Assembly: GCF_000514815.1 (NCBI RefSeq)
Contig: NZ_AZWQ01000016.1
Location: forward strand, 1 to 64,000
Origin: Salinispora fenicalii
GTDB taxonomy: Bacteria; Actinomycetota; Actinomycetes; Mycobacteriales; Micromonosporaceae
Length of the DNA stretch: 64,000 nucleotides
Direction: 5' to 3'
Of the stretch, positions 33,669-42,876 are shown in pieces; within the stretch, counting starts at the first letter, position 1, and every line of letters begins with the position of its first letter. Both the position numbers and the translations under genes were made by a program. The notes beneath the pieces were generated by a model. The model was given only the letters and a program-made list of their open reading frames with translations. It did no database searches and had not been told where the DNA came from.

Positions 33669-34052
33669 ATGGCAGACAACTTCGACTACAACGACATCGC
33701 TGAGCGCTACATCGCCTCCTGGAACGAGCCCGACCCCGAGACACGTAAGAAGCTGGTCGAGGAGCTGTGGGCGGAGGACTGCACCTACTACAACCGGCTG
33801 TTCGTCGTCTCCGGACGCGGAATGATGCCGTTCGTGGTGGGGCGGGCCCATGACGAGTACTACGGCAAGGGCTTCTGCTTCCGCTACCAGAACGACGCGT
33901 ACGGCCACCACGGCGGGATGCGCTTCCGTTGGGTGATGGTTTCCAGCGCAACCGGAGAGGTGGACACCTTCGGCGAGGACTTCGTCGTCCTGGACGAGTC
34001 GGGTCGCATCCGGGTGGACTATCAGTTTGCGATGAAGAAGCCGTCGGTCTGA
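33669..34052 (+). CDS. SnoaL-like NTF2-fold protein, second of a tandem pair
   Basis: 127 aa; ATG at 33669 after GGGAG (33657-33661). It is a paralogue of the preceding protein, matching it along the whole length (ERYIASWNEPDPETRKKLVEELWAED, TYYNRLFV, NDAYGHHGG, VDTFGEDFVVLDESGRI). The middle segment differs (MMPFVVGRAHDEYYGKGFCFR), so pocket specificity may differ. Tandem retention suggests a heterodimer or two sequential steps. Between its end and the exporter lies a small GC-rich tandem repeat. Confidence 0.8.
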   Translation: MADNFDYNDIAERYIASWNEPDPETRKKLVEELWAEDCTYYNRLFVVSGRGMMPFVVGRAHDEYYGKGFCFRYQNDAYGHHGGMRFRWVMVSSATGEVDTFGEDFVVLDESGRIRVDYQFAMKKPSV

Positions 34053-34097
34053 CGAGTGGGTCGTGTGGAATCGGCGTCGACCCCGGCGGTCCCGTAG

Positions 34098-34165
34098 TCG
34101 GCGCCGAGCCCCGCGGTCCCTAGTCGGCGCCGAGCCCGACGGTGCCGTCGTCGGCGCCGGGCCCC
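34098..34165. repeat. Imperfect 26-27 bp tandem repeat
   Basis: The core tcggcgccgagccc occurs at 34098 and 34124 and, with one change, at 34151. It lies in the 240-base gap between the second SnoaL-like gene and the exporter. The self-complementary ggcgcc in each unit could form hairpins. No function is evident. Confidence 0.6.
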
Positions 34166-34296
34166 GGGACACCAGCGAGCGGTTCCGCTGCGCCGTCTCG
34201 CTCATTTCCCAGCACGGCCTCTGAGGTCATTGCCCGCCGCCATCTCCGTCGCAGAGAATCAGGACGGCCGGTGATGGCACCTTTCCAGGAGTAGTG

Positions 34297-35775
34297 ATGG
34301 CGACTCACGCACGCCCGGTCGACGCCAGTGGCGGCACGACACCACCGGCTCCGCGCACGGATGCCCCTGCCTCGGGGCCAGCCGATCAACCAGGCCTGGT
34401 CTTCGTGCTGATGATCGGCATATTCCTCAGCGTTCTCGACTTCTTTATCGTCAGCGTCGCCGTACCGTCGATTCAGCGGGATCTTTCCGCCACGTCGGCG
34501 ACCGTGCAGTTGACCATCGCCGCCTACGCCCTTGGATACGCCGGTCTGCTGATCGTCGGTGGCCGCCTTGGTGACACTTTCGGCCGCCGCCGCATGTTCA
34601 GCGCGGGCATCCTGTTGTTCACTGTCGCGTCGGCGGTGTGTGGGGTGGCGCCGAACGCCGAATCCCTGATTGCCGGCCGGCTCGCGCAAGGGCTCGCCGC
34701 CGCCATCATGACGCCGCAGGTGCTCAGCATCATCAGCGCGACGCTCACCGGCGCACCGCGCGCCCGCGCGTTCACCGCGTACGGCTTCACGATGGGCATC
34801 GCGGCGGTCTTCGGCCAGCTCATCGGTGGTGTGCTGATCTGGGCCGACCCGATGGGGCTCGGCTGGCGCAGCGTGTTCCTGATCAATGTGCCGATCGGGG
34901 TCGTGGCGCTGGTTCTGGTGCCGCGTCGGGTGCCCGAGTCACGCGCCACCGGCCGGCCGGTGCTCGACCTTCCCGGCATGATCCTGATCTCGCTGGCGAT
35001 GGGCGCGATGGTGCTGCCGTTGATCGAGGGCCGCGAGCGCGGCTGGCCGCTCTGGGCGTGGTTGTGCCTGGCTGCCGCGCTGATGCTCTTCGCCGCCTTC
35101 ATGGTCCGGGAGCGGGCCGTGGCCCGGCGCCGCGCCGCGCCGTTGGTGCACCCGGGGCTGTTTCACGACCGGGCGTTCTCCGCTGGACTGCTCACCCAGT
35201 TGTTCTTCTATTTCGGGCAGGCGTCGTTCTTCCTCGTCTTCGCCGTCTACGTGCAGAACGGCCGAGGATTCAGCGCGCTGCAGGCGGGCGTCCTGTTCAT
35301 CGCCATCGGCGGCGGCTACATGGCCACGTCGTTGATCGCGCAGCGGGTGGCGATGCGGCTCGGGCGTCAGGTGATCGCCCTTGGCGCTCTGCTGCGTACC
35401 ACCGCTGCGGTGTCGATGATCGCGGCGCTGGCCGGGCCGGCGGGTGAAGGCAGCATCTGGTGGCTGGCCCCCGCACTGGTTATCGACGGTGCCGGACAGG
35501 GGCTGGCCGTGGCGCCGCTCGCGGCGACGGTGCTGTCGCGCATCGACCCGCAGCACGCCGGCGCAGCCTCCGGCGTGCTGAGTACCGGAATCTGGGCCGG
35601 CAACGCCTTCGGTGTTGCGATCATCGGCATCATCTTCTACGGAACGCTGTCGCGCGCCAGCGGCGATCCGTTCCGGGACGCCTTCAGTGCCAGCCTCGTG
35701 TTCATCGCGGTGGTCGGGGTCCTGGTGGCAACCTTGGTCCAACTCCTGCCCCGGGCGCCGCAATCAGCCCGCTGA
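34297..35775 (+). CDS. MFS exporter, DHA2 (EmrB/QacA-type)
   Basis: 492 aa; ATG at 34297, five bases after AGGAG. Fourteen predicted membrane segments after a 30-residue cytoplasmic N-terminus. DHA2 markers: LDFFIVSVAVPSIQRDL in TM1, GGRLGDTFGRRRMF after TM2, and AGPAGEG/GAASGVLSTGIW further on. These pumps expel small hydrophobic drugs using the proton gradient. Located between the SnoaL-like pair and the second ACP on the same strand, it most likely exports the cluster 1 product and gives self-resistance. Confidence 0.85.
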   Translation: MATHARPVDASGGTTPPAPRTDAPASGPADQPGLVFVLMIGIFLSVLDFFIVSVAVPSIQRDLSATSATVQLTIAAYALGYAGLLIVGGRLGDTFGRRRMFSAGILLFTVASAVCGVAPNAESLIAGRLAQGLAAAIMTPQVLSIISATLTGAPRARAFTAYGFTMGIAAVFGQLIGGVLIWADPMGLGWRSVFLINVPIGVVALVLVPRRVPESRATGRPVLDLPGMILISLAMGAMVLPLIEGRERGWPLWAWLCLAAALMLFAAFMVRERAVARRRAAPLVHPGLFHDRAFSAGLLTQLFFYFGQASFFLVFAVYVQNGRGFSALQAGVLFIAIGGGYMATSLIAQRVAMRLGRQVIALGALLRTTAAVSMIAALAGPAGEGSIWWLAPALVIDGAGQGLAVAPLAATVLSRIDPQHAGAASGVLSTGIWAGNAFGVAIIGIIFYGTLSRASGDPFRDAFSASLVFIAVVGVLVATLVQLLPRAPQSAR

Positions 35776-36113
35776 CCCGCCCGGCCTGCCAGATGGCTTC
35801 GTGGGACCTTCGGATCACGGGCCACAGCCGCGATCGGTCCACCGCAACCAGTCTTGACGACCATCTACACAGGCCGGGGCTCGAACTGCGGACTGTCTCG
35901 GCGATGTTGCCCGGCCGTGGACCAATCCTCTCAACTCCGAGAGCAATCCAAGGTCATTTGCGCTACTCAAGCGTATCGGGCCGGATCAGCGGCGGGTCAG
36001 CGCGACGTAAAGATCAACTGATCTAATAATTAACTGGGATGAGAACCCCTACAACCCACTGGGAGTGAGGACCACTGCGCAGTTCGTTGTCGTTCATGAT
36101 GGGGAGGAAATGA
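35776..36113. other. Intergenic promoter region of the second ACP/ligase unit
   Basis: About 340 bases without a gene. Near 36018-36040 the sequence is A+T-rich (gatctaataattaactggg), a plausible promoter for the ACP gene at 36114. A weak SARP-type array lies just upstream of it. Confidence 0.5.
35974..36000 (-). promoter_or_regulatory. Weak SARP-type direct-repeat array
   Basis: ATCGG, ATCAG and GTCAG recur at 11-bp spacing; read on the other strand these are CTGAC, CTGAT and CCGAT. It lies 114-140 bases upstream of the second ACP gene. The match is poorer than in the other arrays. Confidence 0.4.
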
Positions 36114-36515
36114 ATGACCACCACACGCGCTCCAGCCGTCGAACGACTGAGGCACCTGCCGATTTCCGAGCGCCGCGCCGAGCTGGAATCCATGGTGGCG
36201 GAACAGTTCAGGGCGGTACTTTCTATTCCGGACGACGAACCCATGCCATTGTACGAAAGTCTGTTTGCACTCGGCATGTCGTCGGTTCTCATCGGCGAGG
36301 TCCAACATCGCCTCTCCGACCTGCTCGGTGAGAATCTGCACAGTCCCGTGCTATTCAATAGTTGCACGGTCGCCCAGGTAGTCGACTACCTTACGACCGA
36401 CGTGCTGCCCGACATGTTCCCGCAATCCGCCTCGGCGCCGACCGCGCTACCACTTGCGATGACCCGGGTGCTCTGGGACAACGTTCTACACGAGATGGGC
36501 GCAGGGGCGGCATGA
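36114..36515 (+). CDS. Acyl carrier protein, stand-alone, with C-terminal extension
   Basis: 133 aa; ATG at 36114 after GGGGAGG. Carrier core like the ACP at 25727: LPISERRAELESMVAEQFRAVL, phosphopantetheine Ser in FALGMSSVLIGEVQHRL, then VLFNSCTVAQVVDYL. About 30 extra residues follow the fourth helix. Its stop overlaps the start of the AMP-ligase gene (ATGA 36512-36515), so the ligase very likely loads this ACP. GMSS in place of GxDS is shared in style with the first ACP. Confidence 0.8.
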   Translation: MTTTRAPAVERLRHLPISERRAELESMVAEQFRAVLSIPDDEPMPLYESLFALGMSSVLIGEVQHRLSDLLGENLHSPVLFNSCTVAQVVDYLTTDVLPDMFPQSASAPTALPLAMTRVLWDNVLHEMGAGAA

Positions 36516-38107
36516 TCTCCCACCAGCACACCATCGCCGCGCGCATCGCGGAGCACGCCCGACGTCGGCCGGACGTGGACGCGATCCTCTTTGAGGACGT
36601 CCGGGTCAGCTACGCGAAGCTGCACGCTGAGAGCAACCGTGTCGGGCACGCTCTGCTACGTGACGGCCTCGACCGAGGCTCCCGCGTCGCCTATCTCGGC
36701 CGCGAGTCGCACCACTTCTACACGATTGCCATCGCATGCGCGAAGATCGGCGCGGTGCTGGTGCCGGTCAACCCGCGACTGACCACGACGGAAATCAACC
36801 ATGTGCTACGCGACTCCACGGCGGAGATCCTCTTCGTCGAGCACGAATTCGCGTCGCTGATCGAGCCGCTGCGGGCGGACCTGGCCGCGCTACGACACAT
36901 GGTCGACATGGACGCGCCGGGAGACCGCTACGGCAGATTTCTGCGGTGGTTCGCTGACTGCCCGACGCACGACCTGGAAATACATGTGGGCACCGACGAC
37001 CCCGTGGCGCAGATGTACACCAGCGGCACCACCGGACTACCCAAGGGCGTCATACTGGCTCACCGTACGTTCTTCACGTTCATCGACAACATGCAGCGGG
37101 CCGGCGTGGACTGGATCGACTGGCGGCCGGAGGACCGCAGTCTCAGCGCCTTTCCCGGCCTGCACGCCGGCGGCTACGCGTGGTTCATGCACAGCCTGAA
37201 CGTCGGCGCGACCAGCATCGTGATGCAGTCGTTCGTGGCCGGCGAGGCGGGCGCGTTGATCGAACGCCATGCCGTGACCACCCTGTGGGCCGCGCCAGCC
37301 ATGCTGCAGATAATGCTGTCGGAGCCGGATGCCGACCCGCATCGGTTCCGATCCCTGCGCAAGATCGTCTACGGTGGTTCGCCGATCTCCCCGGAGCTGC
37401 AGGAACGCTGCATGCACGAGTTCGACTGCGACCTGGTGCAGGCGTACGCGGCCGCCGAAACGGGCAGCTTCATCACCTGCCTACGCGCCGACGAACACAC
37501 CCCCTGTCACCCCAAGCTCGGCTCGGCGGGGCGGATCTGTCCCGGCAATGATCTGCGTATCATCGATGAGACCGGTGTTGAGCTGCCGCCCGGGCAGCCA
37601 GGCCGGATCTGCGTACGCACCCCGGCCGAGTTCATCGAGTACGCCAACCGGCCGGACGAGACCGCCGCGATGAAGGTGGACGGCTGGCTGCGTATGGGTG
37701 ACAGTGGCTACCTCGACGACGACGGCTACCTGTACCTGCGGGACCGGATCAACGACACGATCGTCGTGGCCGGGCAGAACATTTACCCGGTCGAGGTGGA
37801 GAACGTGATCCGGACCCACCCCGACGTCGCCGACGTGGCCGTCTACGGCGTACCGCACCCGCGCTGGGGCGAAGTGGTTCACGCGGCCGTCGTGCTGGCC
37901 CCCGGCGCGCAGGTATCGCCGCGCCAGTTGATGCTGTTCCTCCGCGGCCGGATCGCGGACTACAAGGTGCCTGTGGGATACCGATTCGTCGATAGGCTCC
38001 CGCGCAATCCCACCGGCAAGGTGCTACGCCGGGTACTGCGCGCCGAGGACCGCGGCGCGCCCGCACCTACCACCGGCGCCCCGCGCACCGCCGGCGTCGC
38101 CTCCTGA
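36512..38107 (+). CDS. Acyl-AMP ligase / acyl-CoA synthetase-like
   Basis: 531 aa; ATG at 36512, coupled to the ACP. ANL-superfamily motifs: YTSGTTGLPKG (A3), GLHAGGYAWF, AYAAAETGSF (A5), MGDSGYLDDDGYLYLRDR (A7) and the C-terminal Lys in NPTGKVLRR (A10). It activates a carboxylic acid with ATP and transfers it to CoA or, given the coupling, to the adjacent ACP. It could load the starter of the PKS or activate the serine-derived carboxylate of the azoxy unit. It is the last intact gene before transposase debris, so it probably marks the right end of cluster 1. Confidence 0.85.
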   Translation: MISHQHTIAARIAEHARRRPDVDAILFEDVRVSYAKLHAESNRVGHALLRDGLDRGSRVAYLGRESHHFYTIAIACAKIGAVLVPVNPRLTTTEINHVLRDSTAEILFVEHEFASLIEPLRADLAALRHMVDMDAPGDRYGRFLRWFADCPTHDLEIHVGTDDPVAQMYTSGTTGLPKGVILAHRTFFTFIDNMQRAGVDWIDWRPEDRSLSAFPGLHAGGYAWFMHSLNVGATSIVMQSFVAGEAGALIERHAVTTLWAAPAMLQIMLSEPDADPHRFRSLRKIVYGGSPISPELQERCMHEFDCDLVQAYAAAETGSFITCLRADEHTPCHPKLGSAGRICPGNDLRIIDETGVELPPGQPGRICVRTPAEFIEYANRPDETAAMKVDGWLRMGDSGYLDDDGYLYLRDRINDTIVVAGQNIYPVEVENVIRTHPDVADVAVYGVPHPRWGEVVHAAVVLAPGAQVSPRQLMLFLRGRIADYKVPVGYRFVDRLPRNPTGKVLRRVLRAEDRGAPAPTTGAPRTAGVAS

Positions 38108-38109
38108 CC

Positions 38110-38402
38110 GGCCGGGTGCCCAGGTGATCGGCCATCGCCCACCCGACACCTCGCCGGGGTAGGCGTCGACCACGACGGCGAGGTAGCGGAACCCTTCCCA
38201 GGTGCGCAGGTAGGAGGTCGGTGACCCACAGCCGGTTGGGTGCGGTCGTGATGGTGACCTCGACCCGTGCCTGGCTGTGGCGTTCCCGCTCAGTGGCACG
38301 CTGCCGGCCGGCGCGCAGCCACTGGTAAAAGGCGCGGTGGCCGACGCCGAGGCGCTGGCCGGTTCTTGACTGCTTCTTGCCCTTTTCCAGACGTGCTTTC
38401 AC
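38110..38402 (-). pseudogene. IS3-family transposase remnant
   Basis: On the minus strand, pieces of an OrfB-type transposase appear in two frames: QRLGVGHRAFYQWLRAG, then APNRLWVTDL, then after a frameshift YLRTWEGFRYLAVVVDAY, and back to VGWAMADHLGT. The first part is joined directly to the integrase core, so a large internal deletion is also present. It marks an old insertion or recombination point at the edge of cluster 1. Confidence 0.8.
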
Positions 38403-38507
38403 CTTGCCCTGCCATCGTGAGGCCTGCCAAAGCTGCGCACCTCCAACTCACCGTGTCCGGCGGTGCGTCACCACCTTTGTGGATTCACCGAGTGAGGAAG
38501 ACGTCTG

Positions 38508-39680
38508 TTGCTCAACACCAGGAGAAACGCCGTTCCATCGACCGGCGATGAGGGGGCAAACGGTGCCACCTCCTCGACCCTGCCAGCGGTGGGACGAGAC
38601 CGCTACCTTGACCTCCTGCGGTCTGTCGCCATTCTTCGCGTGGTGGTGCTACACACCGCCGGGGCACCCTGGATGACGTTGGCCTTTCCATCCATGGGCA
38701 TCATGTTCACGCTCGGTGGAGCGATGATGGCGGCGTCTCTCGACCGCCGGAAGGGAGTCACGACCGTCATTCGGGGCAGGATGCGTCGGCTACTGCCCCC
38801 GCTGTGGATGGTGGCGGCGGTCGCCCTACCGTTGATGTGGTGGGAGGCACACGGGTCGGATGAGCCGTTCCGCCCAACGTGGCAGTACCTCTTCTGGCTC
38901 CTGCCGGTGGGTGACCCACCCGCCGGTGAGTCCGAGCTGGGTGGCGGTTTCACCGGCGTGCTGTGGTACCTGCGCGCGTACCTGTGGTTCGTGCTGCTCT
39001 CGCCCCTGCTACTGCGTATCTTCCGCCTGAGTCCCTGGGCGGCGCTGGCTGTGGCGGTGTGCGGGGTGGTTGCCCTCGACCTGTCAGCCGTCGAGGGTGA
39101 GGGGATCCTGAGCTCGATGCTGACCGGCTCGGAAGGGCTGTTGAGCAGCTTCGTCGTCTACCTGGCCTGCTGGCTTCTGGGATTCGCCCACCACGACGGT
39201 CTGTTGTCCCGCATCAGTGGCTGGGCCACCATGCTTTTGGCTGCCGGGCTGACAGCCGTAGGTTTGTGGTGGACCTACCGGGCCGAGCAAGATGTCGAAT
39301 TCAGCTCGCTCAGCCTCTATGACAGCCTGGTGTTGAATACGCTGCTGTCACTCGCGTTCGCCTTGGTGTTGCTGCGCTTCCGGCCGGGTGCCGGTCTGAT
39401 CGACCGGGTCGCCCCGCTCCGTGTACTGACCGAACGGATGAACTCCCGGGCGGTGACCATCTACCTCTGGCACTACCCGTTGCTGCCTCTGGTGTGGTGG
39501 CTGAGTGAGGACGGCACATTCGCCGGATGGCCCATGCCGGAGTTGGTGGCCATGCTCTGCGTGGAGTTCTCGCTGGTCCTGGCCGCGGCGGGGGTGTTCG
39601 GTTGGGTCGAGGACCTTGCTGCCCGCAGACGTCCCTCGCTGCTGGGCGGGGGCAGGAAACGGTCCCCGGCGCGTGCGTGA
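38508..39680 (+). CDS. Acyltransferase-3 family membrane protein
   Basis: 390 aa; TTG at 38508, seven bases after GAGGAAG. Begins YLDLLRSVAILRVVVLHTAG, the AT3 first helix with its conserved Arg and His, then MGIMFTLGGAMMAASLDRR and RMRRLLPPLW, and about ten membrane segments to residue 375. OafA/YrhL-like proteins O-acylate sugars, peptidoglycan or secreted small molecules from cytoplasmic acyl-CoA. No glycosyltransferase genes are nearby, so the substrate is unknown. Membership in cluster 1 is doubtful because transposase debris lies in between. Confidence 0.8.
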   Translation: MLNTRRNAVPSTGDEGANGATSSTLPAVGRDRYLDLLRSVAILRVVVLHTAGAPWMTLAFPSMGIMFTLGGAMMAASLDRRKGVTTVIRGRMRRLLPPLWMVAAVALPLMWWEAHGSDEPFRPTWQYLFWLLPVGDPPAGESELGGGFTGVLWYLRAYLWFVLLSPLLLRIFRLSPWAALAVAVCGVVALDLSAVEGEGILSSMLTGSEGLLSSFVVYLACWLLGFAHHDGLLSRISGWATMLLAAGLTAVGLWWTYRAEQDVEFSSLSLYDSLVLNTLLSLAFALVLLRFRPGAGLIDRVAPLRVLTERMNSRAVTIYLWHYPLLPLVWWLSEDGTFAGWPMPELVAMLCVEFSLVLAAAGVFGWVEDLAARRRPSLLGGGRKRSPARA

Positions 39681-39769
39681 AGGTCCGCAGGCCGACGACG
39701 CAGAGGGGCCACATGTGGGCCCACACATCGTCAGGGCCGAGGTTGGGCTCGTGAGCGCACCTGATCGGT

Positions 39770-41158
39770 TCAGCGCTCCGGTAGCTCGAAGCCGATCGTG
39801 GCGCCCCCACCGTCACGGTTGTGCGCGAACACCGTCCCGCCGTGAGCGGTCACCACATCCCGGACAATCGCCAGGCCCAGCCCCGAGCCTCGCATGCCCT
39901 GGGCCTCGGGAGCCCGGTAGAACCGGTCGAAGAGCCGCCCTTCGGGTAGGTCTGGTATCCCGGGTCCACGGTCCCTCACCTCGACCCGGCCCCGGTGGAT
40001 CACGATCTCCACCGGGGCCCCGGAGGAATCGAACTTGGTCGCGTTCTCGACCAGGTTGGTAAGGGCTCGTTCCAGGGCCTGTGGCCGGCCGGTGACGACG
40101 GTAGCGTCGTCCTGCGTCGTGATCTCCCGGCTGGATCGGGTGCGGAAGCGCTGGGCAACCCTTCCCGCGAGCTCCGCGAGCTCAACGGGTTCGGTCGCCT
40201 CCAGTTCTCGGGTGTCCGTCGCAAGCTCCACCAGCTCGTTGACCAGCTTGATCAACTCCCTGGACTCCATCGTGAGGTCGGTCAGCAGTGGACCGCGGGC
40301 GGCCAGGGGCAGTTCGTCGAACCGGTGCAGCAGGGCGATGTTGGTCCGCATGCTGGTCAGTGGAGTGCGTAGCTCATGGCCTGCCTCCTGCACCAGTCGT
40401 TGCTGGGCATCCCTGGACCGGGCGAGCTGGCCCAGCATCCGGTCAAAGGCCGTGCCGAGGCGGCCGACCTCGTCTCGCCCGCCCGCAGGCACGGGAAGAT
40501 CCAGCCGCCCGGTGACGGTAACCTCCTCCGCCACCCTGGTCAGTCGAACAAGGCCACGGGTCACCCGAGTCGTCACGAACCAGCCACACACCCCGGCCGC
40601 CAGCGAGATCGCGACGCCGACCGCGGTGATTCTGGTCCTAAGGCTCGTGAGTAGCGAGTCCACCTCGCTGAGCTGTTGTGCCACCTGGATAGCTCCGCGC
40701 CCTCCGCCGAGCGCGACCGTGACAATTCGTACCCGGGTGTGGTCCAGCTGTGCTTCGCTGCTCCGGGTGCCCCCCGGATCTTCGGCCGCGGCCACCGCCC
40801 GGTCCCCGCCCGACACCGGAAGCGGCTGGGGGTAGCCCTCGTCAACGACCTGCCCTTCGGGTCCGAGGATCTGGCCGATGAGCGTGTCGGATCCAGCGAG
40901 GACGTCACCGAGATCAACGCCGAGGTCGTCGTCCAGCTCGACCAAGTCCTCCGGCGTCAGGTCACCGGCGTCGATCGTCAGCTCCGCCACGGCCTCCGCC
41001 GCCCGGTCGAAGTCGTCGTCGGTCTCCTGCCAGATCAACCCGGACGCCTGACCGTAGCTCAGCGCGCCGACACCGACGGCGACCAGCGCCGCGACCGTGG
41101 CGAACAGCAGAGAGAAGGTCAGTCGCAAGCTGGGTCGGATCATGTCGCGCAGAGTCAT
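39770..41158 (-). CDS. Sensor histidine kinase
   Basis: 462 aa; ATG at 41158 overlapping the response-regulator stop (ATGA 41155-41158). TM1 at about 14-36, an extracytoplasmic sensor loop, TM2 near 180-200, HAMP ([15 protein letters not shown]), the phospho-acceptor H-box [14 protein letters not shown]-box [10 protein letters not shown], and G-boxes DRGPGIPD and GSGLGLAIV. It resembles PrrB/MprB-type kinases. The sensed signal is unknown. It phosphorylates the OmpR-type regulator encoded just upstream. Confidence 0.92.
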   Translation of the reverse strand: MTLRDMIRPSLRLTFSLLFATVAALVAVGVGALSYGQASGLIWQETDDDFDRAAEAVAELTIDAGDLTPEDLVELDDDLGVDLGDVLAGSDTLIGQILGPEGQVVDEGYPQPLPVSGGDRAVAAAEDPGGTRSSEAQLDHTRVRIVTVALGGGRGAIQVAQQLSEVDSLLTSLRTRITAVGVAISLAAGVCGWFVTTRVTRGLVRLTRVAEEVTVTGRLDLPVPAGGRDEVGRLGTAFDRMLGQLARSRDAQQRLVQEAGHELRTPLTSMRTNIALLHRFDELPLAARGPLLTDLTMESRELIKLVNELVELATDTRELEATEPVELAELAGRVAQRFRTRSSREITTQDDATVVTGRPQALERALTNLVENATKFDSSGAPVEIVIHRGRVEVRDRGPGIPDLPEGRLFDRFYRAPEAQGMRGSGLGLAIVRDVVTAHGGTVFAHNRDGGGATIGFELPER

Positions 41159-41853
41159 GATTCGCGGAGCGTGTACCCGACTCCCCGGACCGTGTGAATG
41201 ATCTCAGGTGCGCCCGGGCGGGCCAGCTTGCGCCGCAGGTAGCTGATGAAGACGCTCAGGTTCTTCGAACCAGTGCCAAAGTCGTAGCCCCAGATGCGGT
41301 CGTGAATCGTGGTGCGGTCCAGCACCACCCCGCAGTTACGTATCAGTAGTTCGAGCAGGTCGAACTCCGTCCGCGACAGGATGACCTCCTCACCACCCCG
41401 CCATGCTCGGCGCGCCGCCAGGTCGAGCCGCACCCCGGCTGCCGCCAGTTCGTCGCTGGCAGAGCGGTCTGGGCCGATGCTCGGGGCCGCCCGGCGCAGC
41501 AGGGCGCGCAGCCTGGCCAGGAGTTCCTCCGGCTCGAAGGGCTTGACGAGGTAGTCGTCCGCGCCGGCGTCGAGCCCAGCGACACGGTCGGAGACCTGGG
41601 TTCGTGCGGTGAGCACGAGGATCGGGGTCCAGTCGCCCTGTGCCCGCAGGACCCGGCAGACCGTGAGGCCGTCCAGGCCGGGCATCATCACATCCAGGAC
41701 GAGTAAGTCCGGGTTGTCCCGCCGGACCGCGGCAATCGCCTCGAGGCCGTCACCCGTGGCGACGACGTGGTAGCCCTCGAGCAACAGGGACTGCTCGACG
41801 GCGCGGCGGATGGCGGGATCATCCTCGGCGAGAAGGATGGTGGGCACGGACAT
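41155..41853 (-). CDS. OmpR-family response regulator
   Basis: 232 aa from the ATG at 41853; the frame extends further upstream and no start has a strong binding site, so the N-terminus is uncertain by a few residues. Receiver domain with acidic pair ED(D), phospho-Asp D54 ([10 protein letters not shown]), LTA and LVKPF, then a winged-helix DNA-binding domain ([36 protein letters not shown]). First gene of a two-gene operon with the kinase. Confidence 0.92.
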   Translation of the reverse strand: MSVPTILLAEDDPAIRRAVEQSLLLEGYHVVATGDGLEAIAAVRRDNPDLLVLDVMMPGLDGLTVCRVLRAQGDWTPILVLTARTQVSDRVAGLDAGADDYLVKPFEPEELLARLRALLRRAAPSIGPDRSASDELAAAGVRLDLAARRAWRGGEEVILSRTEFDLLELLIRNCGVVLDRTTIHDRIWGYDFGTGSKNLSVFISYLRRKLARPGAPEIIHTVRGVGYTLRES

Positions 41854-41962
41854 CACCGGACTGTGCCACATCTCGTCCGACCGGAGCCACCTCACCTGAC
41901 CTCCCCATATTCCGCCAGGCCCGCTTCTCCGACACCCCTGCGCCGATCAGCGATGAACTGGC

Positions 41963-42185
41963 TCATACCGGCACCTGCCGACCGTTACGACGCATGACCT
42001 GGCCGAGGACCGTATGCAGATCTGCTTCTACCAGGTCCAGCAGGTCGCCGCCGAACACGCAGAGCGACAGCTCCCACGGGTGGCCGAAGGTACCGAACCG
42101 GAAGTCCTCGGCGAGGTAGATGTAGTAGTCGCCGGTCCCAGACCGCCGCCTCGTCGCCGCTCAACTCGCGGTACGCCCTCGTCGC
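41963..42185 (-). pseudogene. DUF2716-family gene remnant
   Basis: The minus strand encodes GDYYIYLAEDFRFGTFGHPW, then ELSLCVFGGDLLDLVEADL and a short end to a TGA at 41963-41965, a typical DUF2716 C-terminus. The start-like piece YRELSGDEAAVWDR lies immediately upstream in another frame, so the middle of the gene has been deleted with a frameshift. The remaining bases of 41854-42206 contain no other gene. Confidence 0.6.
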
Positions 42186-42206
42186 CATTCGTTGCTCGCA
42201 CTCGAA

Positions 42207-42311
42207 TCAGACGCGGTAATAGTCGGCGCACCAGGATGCCTGCTTCTCCACCGAGAAATCGGCGAAGCTTCCTGCGGCCGCACTCAGGATCTCACCCTCG
42301 TCCACTGTCAC
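42207..42311 (-). CDS. Possible 34-residue small protein
   Basis: GTG at 42311 with AAGGGG five bases upstream, overlapping the stop of the preceding gene. Acidic peptide starting TVDEGEILSAAAGSF and ending WCADYYRV. No family recognised; it could equally be a remnant of the decayed neighbour. Confidence 0.35.
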   Translation of the reverse strand: MTVDEGEILSAAAGSFADFSVEKQASWCADYYRV

Positions 42312-42321
42312 GAAGTCCCCT

Positions 42322-42675
42322 TCAGCTGCCTGGCCGGAACTCGTGAACCACCTCAATCGGCCCAACAATGTGCCGGTTGAACTCGTCGAGTTCCTCGGCT
42401 GGAACCCACAGCTCGAGGATGTCGCGGCCGCCAGCCTGCCGGACCGGGTAGCGGGAGGCGAACGCGCGGTCGACCTGGAACCGGGTGACGTAGCCGACGC
42501 CGGAGGCGGGCACGTTCCAGTCCCGGGCAATCATGATCGCGTACTGCTCATTGAGGACCGGGTAGAAGATCGGCTGGTCGGGCAGCCGCGGCGGCCACGC
42601 CGTCCAGCCGGAGGCGCGCACGAGGTCCAACTCCTCGGGACCGGTCGGCCGCCACAGAATCGTCGTCTCGGCCAT
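42322..42675 (-). CDS. Conserved hypothetical protein (often labelled ADP-ribosylation/crystallin J1)
   Basis: 117 aa; ATG at 42675 with AGGAG eight bases upstream. Typical of a small actinobacterial family: TILWRPTGPEELDLVRASGW, PVLNEQYAIMIARDWNV, GVGYVTRFQVDRAFASRYPV, WVPAEELDEFNRHIVGPIEV. No catalytic motif can be pointed out. Such genes are sometimes near toxin-like or DUF2716 genes, as here. Function unknown. Confidence 0.75.
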   Translation of the reverse strand: MAETTILWRPTGPEELDLVRASGWTAWPPRLPDQPIFYPVLNEQYAIMIARDWNVPASGVGYVTRFQVDRAFASRYPVRQAGGRDILELWVPAEELDEFNRHIVGPIEVVHEFRPGS

Positions 42676-42876
42676 CGCGGCACTCCTTCCTGGCGGGCGA
42701 ACAGTACCGGCTGGCCCACGGCGTGAACCAGCCGGTTTCCGCCTCCGGTGGAGGTGCGGGGGGATTCCCTGGCCGCGCAGCGCCAACAGTTCCGAGGTTC
42801 GACCGAGCTCCGGCCCGCCCAGGGCTTCCGCGCCGTCGAGGGAGCCCGCCGCCGATCTGCGGGCGTGGGCTGAGAT

